Assembly (NCBI RefSeq): GCF_001908375.1
Contig: NZ_CP017241.1
Coordinates: 375,001-439,000 of the forward strand
Direction: 5' to 3'
Length of the DNA stretch: 64,000 bases
Source of the DNA: Rhizobium etli 8C-3
GTDB taxonomy: Bacteria; Pseudomonadota; Alphaproteobacteria; Rhizobiales; Rhizobiaceae
Shown here: positions 17,479-27,196 of the stretch, piece by piece
Numbering within the stretch: position 1 is the stretch's first letter
Layout: each line of letters begins with the position of its first letter
Position numbers and translations under genes: made by a program
Notes under the pieces: model-generated
Told to the model about the DNA's origin: nothing
Databases searched by the model: none
The model's input: the letters and a program-made list of their open reading frames with translations, nothing else

Positions 17479-18681
17479 TCAGCAGGCGAGGTCGGCGACG
17501 ACGGAATCGAGGATCAGCATGCCCGACGGCGTGCAGCGAAGCCGGGAGTTGCCGATCCGCTCGATGAAACCGTGCTCCAGCAGAAATTCTTCGCGCTTCG
17601 GATCCGGATCCCGGCCGGAAAGCTGCTGCCAGCGGGCAAGATCGACGCCTTCCTTCAGCCGCAGTCCCATGAGCAGCAGCTCGTCGGCCTGCTCGTCATA
17701 GCCGAGCCGTTCCTGCTCAAGAATGCCATGCCCGTCGCGCTCGACAAGCTCGAGCCAGGTCTCCGGCTTGCGCTCGGTCGCCGTTGCGATCTTCTCAGCG
17801 CCTTGCGTCAGGCGTCCATGTGCGCCGGGGCCGATCCCGGCATAGTCGCCGTAGCGCCAGTAGGTGAGATTATGGCGGCTCTCGGCGCCGGGCCGGGCAT
17901 GGTTGGAAACCTCGTAGGCGGGCATGCCCTCGCGTGCCATGATCTCCTGGGTCGCCTCGTAGAGGATCGCCGATTGCTCCCCGTCCGGCACGATCAGCTT
18001 GCCGGCCTTGTGCAGGCCGTAGAAGGGCGTGCCCTCCTCGATCGTCAGCTGGTAGAGTGAAAGATGATCGACCGCATAGGAGATCGCCTCCTTCAACTCC
18101 TTGTCCCATTCCTCGACGGTCTGGTCGGGGCGGGCATAGATCAGGTCGAAAGACATGCGCGGGAAGATATCGCGCGCCAGCTTGATGGCTTTCAGTGCGT
18201 CGGCGACATCGTGCAGGCGGCCGAGGAATTTCAGGTCCCGGTCGTTCAGGGCCTGGACGCCGAGCGACAGGCGATTGACGCCTGCAGCGCGATAGCCGCG
18301 GAAGCGATCGGCCTCCACGCTAGAAGGATTGGCCTCCATCGTGACCTCGATGCCGTTTTGCACGTGCCAGTGCTTGGCGATACCATCGAGAATGGCCGAG
18401 ACCGTTGCTGGATGCATGAGCGAGGGCGTGCCGCCGCCAAGGAAGATGCTCGTCACCGTCTTCGGCCCACTCAACCGGCGAACGGCCGCCATCTCCTTGA
18501 CGAATGCAGCGGCGAACCGCTCCTGGTCGATCGGCTGATGACGGACATGGCTGTTGAAGTCGCAATAGGGGCACTTCGCCGCGCAGAACGGCCAATGCAC
18601 GTAGACGCCGAAACCTGGCTCGCCGGTATCGGGCAGGAGCATCGCATCGCGCGTCAAGCTTGGTGTATCGAGTATCTCCAC
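17479..18681 (-). CDS. hemW: Heme chaperone HemW (radical SAM, HemN-like)
   Basis: A 400-residue radical-SAM protein related to oxygen-independent coproporphyrinogen III oxidase. The cluster motif C-x3-C-x2-C is in FCAAKCPYCDFNSH, followed by the GGGTPSL segment. The family is now regarded as a heme-delivery chaperone (HemW) rather than a decarboxylase. The start shown is GTG at 18681; ATG at 18642 (MLLPDTGEP) would give 387 residues. It follows rdgB by 9 nt on the same strand and converges with the EamA pseudogene, leaving only 3 bp between them. Confidence 0.92.
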   Translation of the reverse strand: MEILDTPSLTRDAMLLPDTGEPGFGVYVHWPFCAAKCPYCDFNSHVRHQPIDQERFAAAFVKEMAAVRRLSGPKTVTSIFLGGGTPSLMHPATVSAILDGIAKHWHVQNGIEVTMEANPSSVEADRFRGYRAAGVNRLSLGVQALNDRDLKFLGRLHDVADALKAIKLARDIFPRMSFDLIYARPDQTVEEWDKELKEAISYAVDHLSLYQLTIEEGTPFYGLHKAGKLIVPDGEQSAILYEATQEIMAREGMPAYEVSNHARPGAESRHNLTYWRYGDYAGIGPGAHGRLTQGAEKIATATERKPETWLELVERDGHGILEQERLGYDEQADELLLMGLRLKEGVDLARWQQLSGRDPDPKREEFLLEHGFIERIGNSRLRCTPSGMLILDSVVADLAC

Positions 18682-18690
18682 GAACCGACC

Positions 18691-19335
18691 TTACGCTTCC
18701 AGGCAGGTTTCGACAAAGCGTTTGAATGCGCGCGCCCGATGCGACAGGGCCTGCGGCTCGCCGATATTCCAGCCGTGCTTTTCCTGCGCACTCATCTCGC
18801 CGAAGGTGATGTCGTAACCTTCCGGCTGGAACACCGGATCGTAACCGAAACCCTGGGTGCCGCGCGGCGGCCAGACGACGCTACCTTCCACCTCGCCGCG
18901 GAAAAGCTCCGTATGGCCGTCTGGCCATGCAAGGCACAGCACGCTGACAAAGCGCGCGCGCCGTTGCTCCGGCGTAGTGGCTCCGGCTTTCTCCAGCGCC
19001 CGTTGCACCTTCTCCATCCCCAACCCAAAGTCGCGCGTGCCGTCGGCAGTCTCGGCCCAGTTGGCCGTATAGACGCCCGGATCGCCACCGAGCGCGTCGA
19101 TCACCAGTCCCGAATCGTCGGAAAGCGCCGGCATTCCCGCTGCCTTTGCGGAGGCGAGAGCCTTGATCGTCGCGTTTTCCTCGAAGGTCGTGCCGGTTTC
19201 GTCAGGCTCGATGAAGTTCAGGTCCGCTGCCGATTTGGCAGTGAAGCCGAGCGGCCCGATCAGGTCCTGGATCTCGCGGATCTTGCCGGCGTTGTGGCTG
19301 GCGACGACGATGGTCTTCGTTTCAAGCGTGCGCAT
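18691..19335 (-). CDS. rdgB: XTP/dITP diphosphatase (non-canonical purine NTPase RdgB)
   Basis: RdgB hydrolyses dITP, XTP and related triphosphates to keep them out of DNA. The 214-residue product begins [20 protein letters not shown], with the [10 protein letters not shown] substrate-binding segment. It contains [19 protein letters not shown], the central family motif. The start at 19335 is chosen because the long upstream extension overlaps the next gene and has no family similarity. It lies in the minus-strand run rph, VOC, rdgB, hemW. Confidence 0.95.
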   Translation of the reverse strand: MRTLETKTIVVASHNAGKIREIQDLIGPLGFTAKSAADLNFIEPDETGTTFEENATIKALASAKAAGMPALSDDSGLVIDALGGDPGVYTANWAETADGTRDFGLGMEKVQRALEKAGATTPEQRRARFVSVLCLAWPDGHTELFRGEVEGSVVWPPRGTQGFGYDPVFQPEGYDITFGEMSAQEKHGWNIGEPQALSHRARAFKRFVETCLEA

Positions 19336-19342
19336 GGTCGTC

Positions 19343-19759
19343 CTATTCGATGCCCCAGATTCTGGCTTCGGCGCATTCGAGGCTGTTTCCCGCCGGGTCG
19401 CGGAAATAGATCGAGCGGCCGCCGTTCGGCCAGTGCACTTCCGATTCGATTTCGATGCCTTCGGCCCTGAGCTTCTGCGCCATGACATCGATGTTCTTAC
19501 CAGACACCCGGAAGCATGCGTGGCCCTGACCTTTCGTGCCGTGGGCCGGCACCTGCAGGGCACCGGCGGCTGGCGGCTTCACCGTTTCATCGGGATTGAA
19601 GATCAACAGCACGCCTTGCCCGCAGCGGAAGAATACATGCCGGTTTGCGGCGCGCGCGATCTTCGAAAGGCCGAGTACGCCTTCGTAGAAAGCCTCGGCC
19701 TTGTCGAGATCATCCGCATAAAGCGCCGTCTCCAGCATGCCTTCCAAAAGGGCAGTCAT
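19343..19759 (-). CDS. VOC-family (glyoxalase/bleomycin-resistance fold) protein
   Basis: A 138-residue protein with the vicinal oxygen chelate pattern: an N-terminal [23 protein letters not shown], then [17 protein letters not shown], and a second half with [21 protein letters not shown] and [14 protein letters not shown]. These folds bind a divalent metal and act as dioxygenases, isomerases or antibiotic-binding proteins; no substrate can be assigned. Its start overlaps the end of rph by 4 nt and rdgB follows after 7 nt, so it belongs to the rph-rdgB-hemW operon. Confidence 0.9.
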   Translation of the reverse strand: MTALLEGMLETALYADDLDKAEAFYEGVLGLSKIARAANRHVFFRCGQGVLLIFNPDETVKPPAAGALQVPAHGTKGQGHACFRVSGKNIDVMAQKLRAEGIEIESEVHWPNGGRSIYFRDPAGNSLECAEARIWGIE

Positions 19760-20475
19760 ACGGCGATGGCCTGTTTCTGCATGTCGACGAGTTCCACGAT
19801 GCCGGCTTTGGCCAGTGTCATCAGCGCGGCAAATTCGCCGTCCGTAAACGGCGTGCCTTCGGCGGTTCCTTGAATTTCAACGATGCCACCCGCCCCTGTC
19901 ATGACGAAATTCGCATCGGTTTCAGCAGAGGAATCTTCGAGATAATCGAGGTCGATCACCGGCTGGCTGGCGAAGATGCCGCACGAAATTGCGGCGACAT
20001 GATCCTTGAGCACGCGCTCGACCTTGATCATGTTGCGGGTTTCCATCCACTTCAGGCAGTCGTAGAGCGCAATCCAGGCGCCTGTAATGGAGGCCGTGCG
20101 CGTGCCGCCGTCAGCCTGAATGACGTCGCAGTCGAGGGTGATCTGGCGCTCGCCGAGTTCCTTGAGATCGACGACGGCACGAAGGGAGCGGCCGATCAGG
20201 CGCTGAATTTCCTGTGTGCGTCCGCCCTGCTTGCCGGCTGCGGCCTCGCGTTTCATGCGCTCGCCGGTTGCCCGCGGCAGCATGCCGTATTCGGCCGTGA
20301 CCCAGCCCTTTCCAGTGTTGCGCAGCCAAGGTGGCGTCTTTTCTTCCAGGCTTGCGGTACACAGCACATGCGTATCGCCGAATTTGACGAGGCAGGAACC
20401 TTCCGCATGCTTTGAAAAATTGCGCTCGAAAGTGACTTTGCGCATCTGGTCGGTTTTTCTGCCTGAAGGCCGCAT
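19756..20475 (-). CDS. rph: Ribonuclease PH
   Basis: RNase PH trims the 3' ends of tRNA precursors phosphorolytically. The 239-residue length equals that of well-known RNase PH proteins. Segments [33 protein letters not shown] and [14 protein letters not shown] are diagnostic. The start at 20475 (MRPSGRK) gives the standard N-terminus. The gene is divergent from hrcA with 182 bp between, and first in a minus-strand operon with the VOC gene, rdgB and hemW. Confidence 0.97.
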   Translation of the reverse strand: MRPSGRKTDQMRKVTFERNFSKHAEGSCLVKFGDTHVLCTASLEEKTPPWLRNTGKGWVTAEYGMLPRATGERMKREAAAGKQGGRTQEIQRLIGRSLRAVVDLKELGERQITLDCDVIQADGGTRTASITGAWIALYDCLKWMETRNMIKVERVLKDHVAAISCGIFASQPVIDLDYLEDSSAETDANFVMTGAGGIVEIQGTAEGTPFTDGEFAALMTLAKAGIVELVDMQKQAIAV

Positions 20476-20592
20476 TGTGATCTCCTGAAACATGATGCCG
20501 AAAACCGTGAAGCGGCTTGCGCAAAACATCATGCATGCTTGAATGGTGTCGACAGCTTCTACGATTGGCCGCAGCCATTTGCAAATTCCCTT

Positions 20593-20619
20593 TTGCTACG
20601 AGGACGAGAACGGCTATAT
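20593..20619 (+). promoter_or_regulatory. Possible sigma-70 promoter of hrcA
   Basis: A perfect rhizobial -10 CTATAT (20614-20619) lies 38 bp before the hrcA ATG. TTGCTA (20593-20598) sits 15 bp upstream of it as a weak -35. No CIRCE inverted repeat was seen in this gap. Confidence 0.35.
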
Positions 20620-20657
20620 TTTAAGGATCGTCATCAAAGGCAGGTCCAAGGAAGTTC

Positions 20658-21746
20658 ATGGGGTTCAGGTCGACGTCGGTTTCGGATGCCGTTGCTGCGC
20701 TGGATGAACGCTCCAAGGAAATCTTCCGCCGCATCGTTGAAGGTTATCTTGAAAGTGGCGAGCCTCTCGGCTCGCGCAATCTTTCGCGCATTCTGCCCAT
20801 GTCGCTGTCGCCGGCGTCGGTTCGCAACGTGATGAGCGACCTGGAAGAGTTGGGCCTGATCTACTCGCCACATGTCAGCGCCGGACGCCTGCCGACGCAG
20901 GGCGGCCTTCGCTTCTTCGTCGATGCCTTCATGCAGGTCGGCGACCTTTCGGCCGAGGACCGTGCGAATATCGACCGCCAGGTCCGCCCCGAAAGCCGCG
21001 ATAATCCGGTTGAATCGATGATGAACGAGGCAAGCCGGATGTTGTCGGGCATTTCGCGCGGCGCAGGGCTCGTCATCACCTCGAAGAGCGACCCGGTTCT
21101 CAAGCATGTCGAATTCATCCGCCTGGAGCCCACCAAGGCGTTGGCAGTGCTCGTCGGCGATCACGATCAGGTCGAAAACCGCATCATCGAATTGCCGGCA
21201 GGCGTTACGTCGTCGCAGCTGACGGAGGCCGCCAATTTCCTCAATGCCCATATGTCCGGCCAGACATTGCCGGAATTGCGCAAGCAGCTCAGCCGCTTGA
21301 AGGAGAACGTCCGCCACGAGCTCGACGCGTTGTCGCGCGATCTCGTCGAGCGCGGTATCGCGGTGTGGTCTGGCGATACGGATGAAGGCAAGCCGCCGCA
21401 GCTTATCATCCGCGGCCGATCCAACCTGCTCGAGGGCCTGGCAGGCGCGGAGGACCTCGATCGTCTCCGCATGCTCTTCGACGATCTCGAAAAGAAGGAC
21501 AGCTTGATCGAGCTGCTGAACCTTGCCGAGACCGGTCCGGGCGTGCGCATCTTCATCGGTTCTGAGAACAAGCTGTTTTCACTTTCCGGCTCGTCGCTGA
21601 TTGTTGCGCCCTATCGCGACGATGACGACCGCATTGTCGGCGCCGTCGGCGTCATCGGACCGACGCGGCTCAATTATTCACGCATCGTGCCGATGGTGGA
21701 CTACACCGCCCAGCTGATTTCCCGGCTTGCGCGCGGCACGCTTTAA
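20658..21746 (+). CDS. hrcA: Heat-inducible transcription repressor HrcA
   Basis: HrcA represses chaperone genes by binding CIRCE operators and depends on GroEL for activity. The 362-residue product has the N-terminal winged helix ([20 protein letters not shown], then [20 protein letters not shown]), with [19 protein letters not shown] following. The GAF-like middle and C-terminal region ends with [20 protein letters not shown]. It precedes grpE by 100 bp on the same strand, the classical hrcA-grpE arrangement. Confidence 0.97.
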   Translation: MGFRSTSVSDAVAALDERSKEIFRRIVEGYLESGEPLGSRNLSRILPMSLSPASVRNVMSDLEELGLIYSPHVSAGRLPTQGGLRFFVDAFMQVGDLSAEDRANIDRQVRPESRDNPVESMMNEASRMLSGISRGAGLVITSKSDPVLKHVEFIRLEPTKALAVLVGDHDQVENRIIELPAGVTSSQLTEAANFLNAHMSGQTLPELRKQLSRLKENVRHELDALSRDLVERGIAVWSGDTDEGKPPQLIIRGRSNLLEGLAGAEDLDRLRMLFDDLEKKDSLIELLNLAETGPGVRIFIGSENKLFSLSGSSLIVAPYRDDDDRIVGAVGVIGPTRLNYSRIVPMVDYTAQLISRLARGTL

Positions 21747-21779
21747 AAGAACGGAATTTTCTCTTCTTCGTCACGCAGA

Positions 21780-21808
21780 CTTGATTTTTTGCGGTCAAAG
21801 CTCGATAT
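21780..21808 (+). promoter_or_regulatory. Possible RpoH-type promoter of grpE
   Basis: CTTGAT (21780-21785), a 17-bp spacer and CGATAT (21803-21808) resemble the heat-shock sigma pattern CTTGAA-N16/17-CCATAT. They lie in the hrcA-grpE gap 38 bp before the grpE start. The match is partial. Confidence 0.3.
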
Positions 21809-21846
21809 CGGGCCCATCCCAAGAGAACCTACTACCGGAGACCGTC

Positions 21847-22479
21847 ATGACTGACGAAACGACGAAAAACGGATCTAACGCTGCCGCGGCTGAAGCCGCA
21901 GACGACGTTGCCGCAAACGTCGAGAACGAAACCACGGTGGAAGCGCCGCGCCAGCCGGATCCGCTCGAAGTGCTCAAGGCTGAAAATGCCGAGCTGCGCG
22001 ACCGTTATCTGCGCCTGGCCGCCGAAATGGACAATCTGCGCCGCCGCACAGAGCGCGACGTGAAGGATGCAAAATCCTACTCAGTCGCCGGCTTTGCGCG
22101 CGATATGCTTGCCGTTTCGGACAATCTGCGCCGCGCGCTGGATGCCATACCGCCCGAGGCGAAGGAAGCGGGCGAGACGGGCCTCAACACTTTGATCGAA
22201 GGTGTCGAGATGACGGAGCGCTCCATGCTCTCGGCGCTGGAGCGCCACGGTGTCCGCAAGTTGGATCCCATCGGCCAGAAGTTCGATCCGAACTTCCACC
22301 AGGCGATGTTCGAGGTTCCGAATGCCGAAGTGGCAAATAACACGGTCGTCCAGGTCGTCCAGGCAGGTTTCACGATCGGCGAGCGTGTTCTTCGTCCCGC
22401 AATGGTCGGCGTGGCCAAGGGCGGCCCGAAGGCAGCGGATGCAGATCTCAACACAGCCTTCACCGAAAAGGACGCCTGA
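21847..22479 (+). CDS. grpE: Nucleotide exchange factor GrpE
   Basis: GrpE releases ADP from DnaK in the DnaK/DnaJ/GrpE chaperone cycle. The 210-residue product has an acidic disordered N-terminus and a long coiled coil ([20 protein letters not shown] and beyond). The compact beta domain carries the family ending with [19 protein letters not shown]. The ATG at 21847 after CCGGAG is chosen; an upstream in-frame extension lacks family similarity. Converges with the nucleoside hydrolase gene. Confidence 0.97.
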   Translation: MTDETTKNGSNAAAAEAADDVAANVENETTVEAPRQPDPLEVLKAENAELRDRYLRLAAEMDNLRRRTERDVKDAKSYSVAGFARDMLAVSDNLRRALDAIPPEAKEAGETGLNTLIEGVEMTERSMLSALERHGVRKLDPIGQKFDPNFHQAMFEVPNAEVANNTVVQVVQAGFTIGERVLRPAMVGVAKGGPKAADADLNTAFTEKDA

Positions 22480-22515
22480 TCGTCTTCTCAGACGCCATCG
22501 CAATCAGGATGAAAA

Positions 22516-23460
22516 TCAGATGCGGGCGAAGCGCTCGATCAGCAGGTCGAAAAAGCCGTCCGCATCCGCATAGCGCATCACCTTGGCATTGCGCTTGCGG
22601 TCGGTCACATGCCACCAGTCGACCACCGTCATGCCGACAGTCAGCTCCGACTTCACCTCTATCTCGACGTTGCAGTCACGGCCCTTGAACAGTTCCGGCT
22701 TCAAGAGATAGGCGACGACTGCCGGATCGTGCAGGGGTCCACCGTCAGAACCATATTTCTCGACATCGAAGCGTTCGAAGAATTCCAGCATTTCGACCAT
22801 CGCGTTGGCCGGTGCCGTGCCGAGATCGGCCATGCGCTTCACACGATCCTTGCGTGTCAGCAACTGATGTGTCACGTCGAGCGGCATCATCACGATGGCC
22901 ATGCCGGAACGAAAGACGATGTCGGCCGCTTCCGGATCGACATAGATGTTGAATTCGGCGGCGGGCGTTATGTTGCCGCCCTCGAAGAAGCCGCCTCCCA
23001 TCATCACCAGTTCACGGATGCGCGGGATGATGTCTGGCGCCTTTTGCAAGGCCATGCCGATATTGGTGAGCGGTCCGAGCGTGCAAAGCGTCACCGTACC
23101 TTCCGGCTCACGGCGAAGCGTCTCGATGATGAAGTCGACGGCGTGCTGTGCCTCAAGCGGCATCGTCGGCTCGTCGAGCTCCGGTCCATCGAGGCCGGTC
23201 TTTCCGTGCACGTGCTCGGCCGTGACCAGCTTGCGCGCCATTGGCGCGTCGGCGCCTGCGAAGACCTTGGTGTCGGTCCGTCCGCAGAGCTCGCAGACGA
23301 TGCGCGCGTTGCGGCTCGTGTAGGAGAGCGGCACATTGCCTGCAACGGTCGTGATGGCGAGTACTTCGAGCTCTTCGGCACTGCCGAAGGCAAGCATGAT
23401 GGCCGCTGCATCGTCCTGGCCGGGATCGGTGTCGATGATGATCTTCCTGGGGGTCGCCAT
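22516..23460 (-). CDS. Inosine-uridine preferring nucleoside hydrolase
   Basis: A 314-residue nucleoside hydrolase. The N-terminal IIIDTDPGQDDAAAI is the calcium-binding DxDxxxDD signature of the IunH/RihA family. It also has ITTVAGNVPL, LCTLGPLTNIGMAL and a C-terminal HDPAVVAYLL histidine-aspartate segment. It cleaves ribonucleosides to ribose and base for purine/pyrimidine salvage. The start at 23460 gives the family N-terminus; a longer in-frame start at 23688 is not credible. It stands alone between grpE and hsp20. Confidence 0.94.
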   Translation of the reverse strand: MATPRKIIIDTDPGQDDAAAIMLAFGSAEELEVLAITTVAGNVPLSYTSRNARIVCELCGRTDTKVFAGADAPMARKLVTAEHVHGKTGLDGPELDEPTMPLEAQHAVDFIIETLRREPEGTVTLCTLGPLTNIGMALQKAPDIIPRIRELVMMGGGFFEGGNITPAAEFNIYVDPEAADIVFRSGMAIVMMPLDVTHQLLTRKDRVKRMADLGTAPANAMVEMLEFFERFDVEKYGSDGGPLHDPAVVAYLLKPELFKGRDCNVEIEVKSELTVGMTVVDWWHVTDRKRNAKVMRYADADGFFDLLIERFARI

Positions 23461-23661
23461 TGCGTTGCTCCGTCTCGAGGTGCACGTCGTTTTGGCAGGC
23501 ACCATTCGTTCATTTTCCCGTCGCAGATCGGCGCAACCGCTGCGGTCGACGATGTGATGCGAGGCGGCGTGATCTTTGTCAAGCAACGGCCCCAGGTCCA
23601 ACCGTCTTAAACGCCAGTCCGACCGTCTTAAACTCATGTGACGGCGATGCGTCGCATGTGA

Positions 23662-23690
23662 CTTGCGCCAAAGGCACATACTTCCCATAT
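23662..23690 (+). promoter_or_regulatory. RpoH (sigma-32) type heat-shock promoter of hsp20
   Basis: CTTGCG (23662-23667), a 16-bp spacer and CCCATAT (23684-23690) match the heat-shock sigma consensus CTTGAA-N13/17-CCCCATNT well. Transcription would begin near 23697, giving a leader of about 55 nt that is largely occupied by two hairpins. Confidence 0.68.
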
Positions 23691-23697
23691 TAACGGC

Positions 23698-23752
23698 GTC
23701 CGGATGCTACGCTTAGGTCCGGGAAGGTCGCTTGAATCAAGGACTTTGAGAG
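23698..23752 (+). promoter_or_regulatory. ROSE-like RNA thermometer in the hsp20 leader
   Basis: Two hairpins fill the leader. The first pairs 23700-23704 (CCGGA) with 23718-23722 (TCCGG). The second pairs TCGCTTG (23728-23734) with CAAGGA (23738-23743) around a 3-nt loop, leaving G23730 bulged. This sequesters the Shine-Dalgarno AAGGA (23739-23743) 9 nt before the ATG. A UYGCU strand pairing with the ribosome-binding site around a bulged G is the hallmark of ROSE elements, known in rhizobial small heat-shock genes. Confidence 0.68.
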
Positions 23753-24178
23753 ATGAGCCGCATGACACCTTTCGCCAGCCCGCTGCTTTTGGGTTTCGAT
23801 GCCATGGAAAAGACGCTTGAACGCATTTCCAAGGCAAGCGATGGTTACCCACCCTACAATATCGAACGTATCGCTCCGGGCCAGGGAGCGCCCGAGCGCC
23901 TGCGCATCACGGTTGCCGTTGCGGGTTTCAGCGAAGACGAGCTGGACGTTACGACGGAAGAGAATCAGTTGCTGATCCGCGGTCGCCAGGTCGAGCATGG
24001 CGAACATGAATATCTCTATCGAGGCATTGCTGCGCGCCAGTTCCAGCGAACCTTCGTCTTGGCAGACGGCATGCAGGTTCTGGGCGCCAGCCTCAAGAAC
24101 GGACTGCTGGCCGTCGATCTCGTTCGTCCAGAACCAGCGCGCATGGTGAAGAAAATTAACATTTCGGTCTCACAGTAG
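23753..24178 (+). CDS. Small heat-shock protein Hsp20 (IbpA-like)
   Basis: A 141-residue alpha-crystallin-domain chaperone that holds unfolding proteins for DnaK. The N-terminus contains FASPLLLGFDAMEKTLERI, typical of IbpA/HspH proteins. The crystallin domain runs from PPYNIERIAPG to LAVDLVRPEP, with GVRxRxF-like IAARQFQRTFVLADGM. It ends with a short tail (KKINISVSQ) containing an INI version of the IxI assembly motif. Heat induction at two levels is suggested by the RpoH-type promoter and the ROSE-like leader. A DUF1150 gene follows after 47 bp. Confidence 0.95.
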   Translation: MSRMTPFASPLLLGFDAMEKTLERISKASDGYPPYNIERIAPGQGAPERLRITVAVAGFSEDELDVTTEENQLLIRGRQVEHGEHEYLYRGIAARQFQRTFVLADGMQVLGASLKNGLLAVDLVRPEPARMVKKINISVSQ

Positions 24179-24225
24179 GACAACGGCCCATTCGGCTGTT
24201 GGTCCCTTCTCCCGGAGGTACAGGA

Positions 24226-24483
24226 ATGTTGATGAAAGAAGCGAATTCTCACCTGACCAAGTCCGAGCTTGCCGGTATCGGCAACGGCGAGGTCGCCTAT
24301 ATCCGCAAAATGCGCAACGACGAGGTTTCGAAGTGCTTTCCCGAAGCACCAGAGATCGATCCGAGCGTCGACCTTTGGGCCCTTTTCGGCGCAGACGGAA
24401 CGCCGATCCTGCTCACGGACAATCGCTCCAGCACCTTCTTCAAGGCGGCTGAAGACGAATTGAAAACGGTCAGCCTGCACTAG
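24226..24483 (+). CDS. DUF1150 family protein
   Basis: An 85-residue protein of unknown function. It has the DUF1150 pattern: an N-terminal LTKSELAGIGNGEVAYIRKM and a C-terminal DLWALFGADGTPILLTDNRS. The start at 24226 follows a GGAGG-type site. DUF1150 genes are commonly found beside small heat-shock genes in alphaproteobacteria (recollection), and here it follows hsp20 on the same strand without an intervening terminator. A role linked to heat or protein quality control is inferred only from that context. Confidence 0.9.
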   Translation: MLMKEANSHLTKSELAGIGNGEVAYIRKMRNDEVSKCFPEAPEIDPSVDLWALFGADGTPILLTDNRSSTFFKAAEDELKTVSLH

Positions 24484-24493
24484 AGATGCAGGC

Positions 24494-25191
24494 TTAGATC
24501 TTTTTGAATGTCAGATAGGCCGAGGATCTGCCCTCGCGCCGGGCCTTGGCCTCGTAGCGTGTGCTCGGCCAGCCCTGATAAGGCGCAAGCCAGTCGGCAG
24601 CGTTTTGCGCAAGCCAGTCGAAGCCGCCGTGATCGCGGCACTTCAGCAGGGTCCAGTTCACGTAGGTATCGATGTCCGAGGCGAAGCAGAAGAGGCCGCC
24701 CGGCTTCAGCACGCGATGGAAACGGTCGAGATTGGTCTTGGAAACGAAGCGTCGTTTCCAATGCTTCCGTTTCGGCCAGGGATCGGGATAAAGCAGATCG
24801 ATGTGATCAAGGCAGCCGTTCGGTAACCAGTCGAGAAGCTGCGTTGCATCGTCGTCATAGACGCGGATATTCCTTGCATCCTTCGTCTCGATGCTTGCCA
24901 GCAGTTTCTGCATGGAATTGATGAAGGGTTCGACGCCGATGAAGCCGGTCGAGGGCATTTCCAGCGCACGGTGGATCAGATGTTCGCCACCGCCGAAGCC
25001 GATTTCCAGGCGCAGTGCTTCTACCGGAACCGGAAAGAGGCTTTTCAGCGGCTCGGGTGGAGCCGCCGAAATATCGATGAGGAATGTCGGGAGCAGGGTG
25101 TTCAGTCTTTCCGCCTGATGTTCGCGCAGAGCCTTCCCCTTGCGGCGACCGAAGAACGCCTCCGTCGCGCGCCCCCGACGCTCCATATCCG

Positions 25192-25195
<4 letters not shown>
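24494..25195 (-). CDS. trmB: tRNA (guanine-N7-)-methyltransferase TrmB
   Basis: TrmB forms m7G46 in the variable loop of tRNA. The 233-residue product contains the SAM-binding [31 protein letters not shown], and the TrmB-specific [18 protein letters not shown]. It ends with the family segment [20 protein letters not shown]. The start at 25195 overlaps the metK stop by 4 nt (ATGA), so translation is probably coupled to metK, whose product supplies the SAM it uses. Confidence 0.95.
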
Positions 25196-26445
<1,250 letters not shown>

Positions 26446-26576
26446 TTTCGGGATTCCCCTCAAAGAACAAAAGCCGTTAGTTGGTACTCACTTCGCGTTC
26501 GAAAAACAAGCACAGAAGGACATAAATATATCTTTATATCTACCATGAAATGATAAATTTTGCCCCGAAAAAGCAG

Positions 26577-26602
26577 AAAAGGTGGCCTTTCGACCACCTT
26601 TT
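26577..26602 (-). terminator. Terminator between praR and metK
   Basis: A perfect 9-bp stem AAAAGGTGG/CCACCTTTT (26577-26585 with 26594-26602) and an 8-nt loop lie 25 bp after the praR stop codon, with T-rich sequence following on the minus strand. It separates praR from metK transcription. Confidence 0.8.
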
Positions 26603-26626
26603 GAAAAACCGGAAGCATCAAGGGAT

Positions 26627-27046
26627 TCAGTCCGTGTCGGCCTCGGCGGCAAGTGCCTTCACAAGCTCCACGACCTTGCGGCGAACCTTCGGGTCGGAAA
26701 TCTTTACGAACGCCCGGTTGAGCTGAAGGCCCTCCGAGGAAGAGAGGAAATCGACCACATAATTCGAGCTCGACGCTTCTGCCATGCCGGTCAGTCCACC
26801 GGTGTGATCGCCGGGCGCGTCCTCGAAGAAAAACGAAACCGGGACGTTGAGAATGCTCGAGATGTTCTGCAGGCGGCTCGCACCGACGCGGTTCGTGCCT
26901 TTTTCATATTTCTGGATCTGCTGGAAGGTAATGCCGAGGCTCTCGCCGAGCTTTTCCTGGCTCATTCCCAGCATTGTGCGGCGAAGCCGAATGCGGCTGC
27001 CAACGTGTATGTCGATCGGGTTAGGCTTCTTCTTGTTTTCAATCAT
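26627..27046 (-). CDS. praR: XRE-family transcriptional regulator PraR
   Basis: A 139-residue regulator. The Cro/C1 helix-turn-helix covers about residues 17-72 (SRIRLRRTMLGMSQEKLGES, then LGITFQQIQKYEKGTNRVGA). A C-terminal region with FEDAPGD and a helical tail rich in Lys/Arg/Glu follows. The sequence and its place directly upstream of metK match PraR of Azorhizobium and Rhizobium. There it represses reb genes or controls quorum sensing, biofilm and attachment genes (established in those hosts). Its targets here are not visible in the window. Confidence 0.85.
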   Translation of the reverse strand: MIENKKKPNPIDIHVGSRIRLRRTMLGMSQEKLGESLGITFQQIQKYEKGTNRVGASRLQNISSILNVPVSFFFEDAPGDHTGGLTGMAEASSSNYVVDFLSSSEGLQLNRAFVKISDPKVRRKVVELVKALAAEADTD

Positions 27047-27196
27047 GGTCGTGCCCTAGCAAAGAATTTCAACCTGGTTAAACCGGCAGTGCCCAGACCC
27101 ATCCGTAACGCCACGTTGCAAGCGGCGAAAACCCCATCATCAAGCATACGTTAACAACGCCGATCGTCACCACTATGCAATTTTAGGGGTTTTGGG

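Noticed and set aside
20476..20657. CIRCE operator before hrcA
   Set aside because: No TTAGCACTC-N9-GAGTGCTAA-like repeat is present in the gap.
26446..26576. SAM riboswitch before metK
   Set aside because: I could not fold the leader into a known SAM-II or SAM/SAH consensus by eye; it is AT-rich but shows no conserved core. An Rfam scan would decide.
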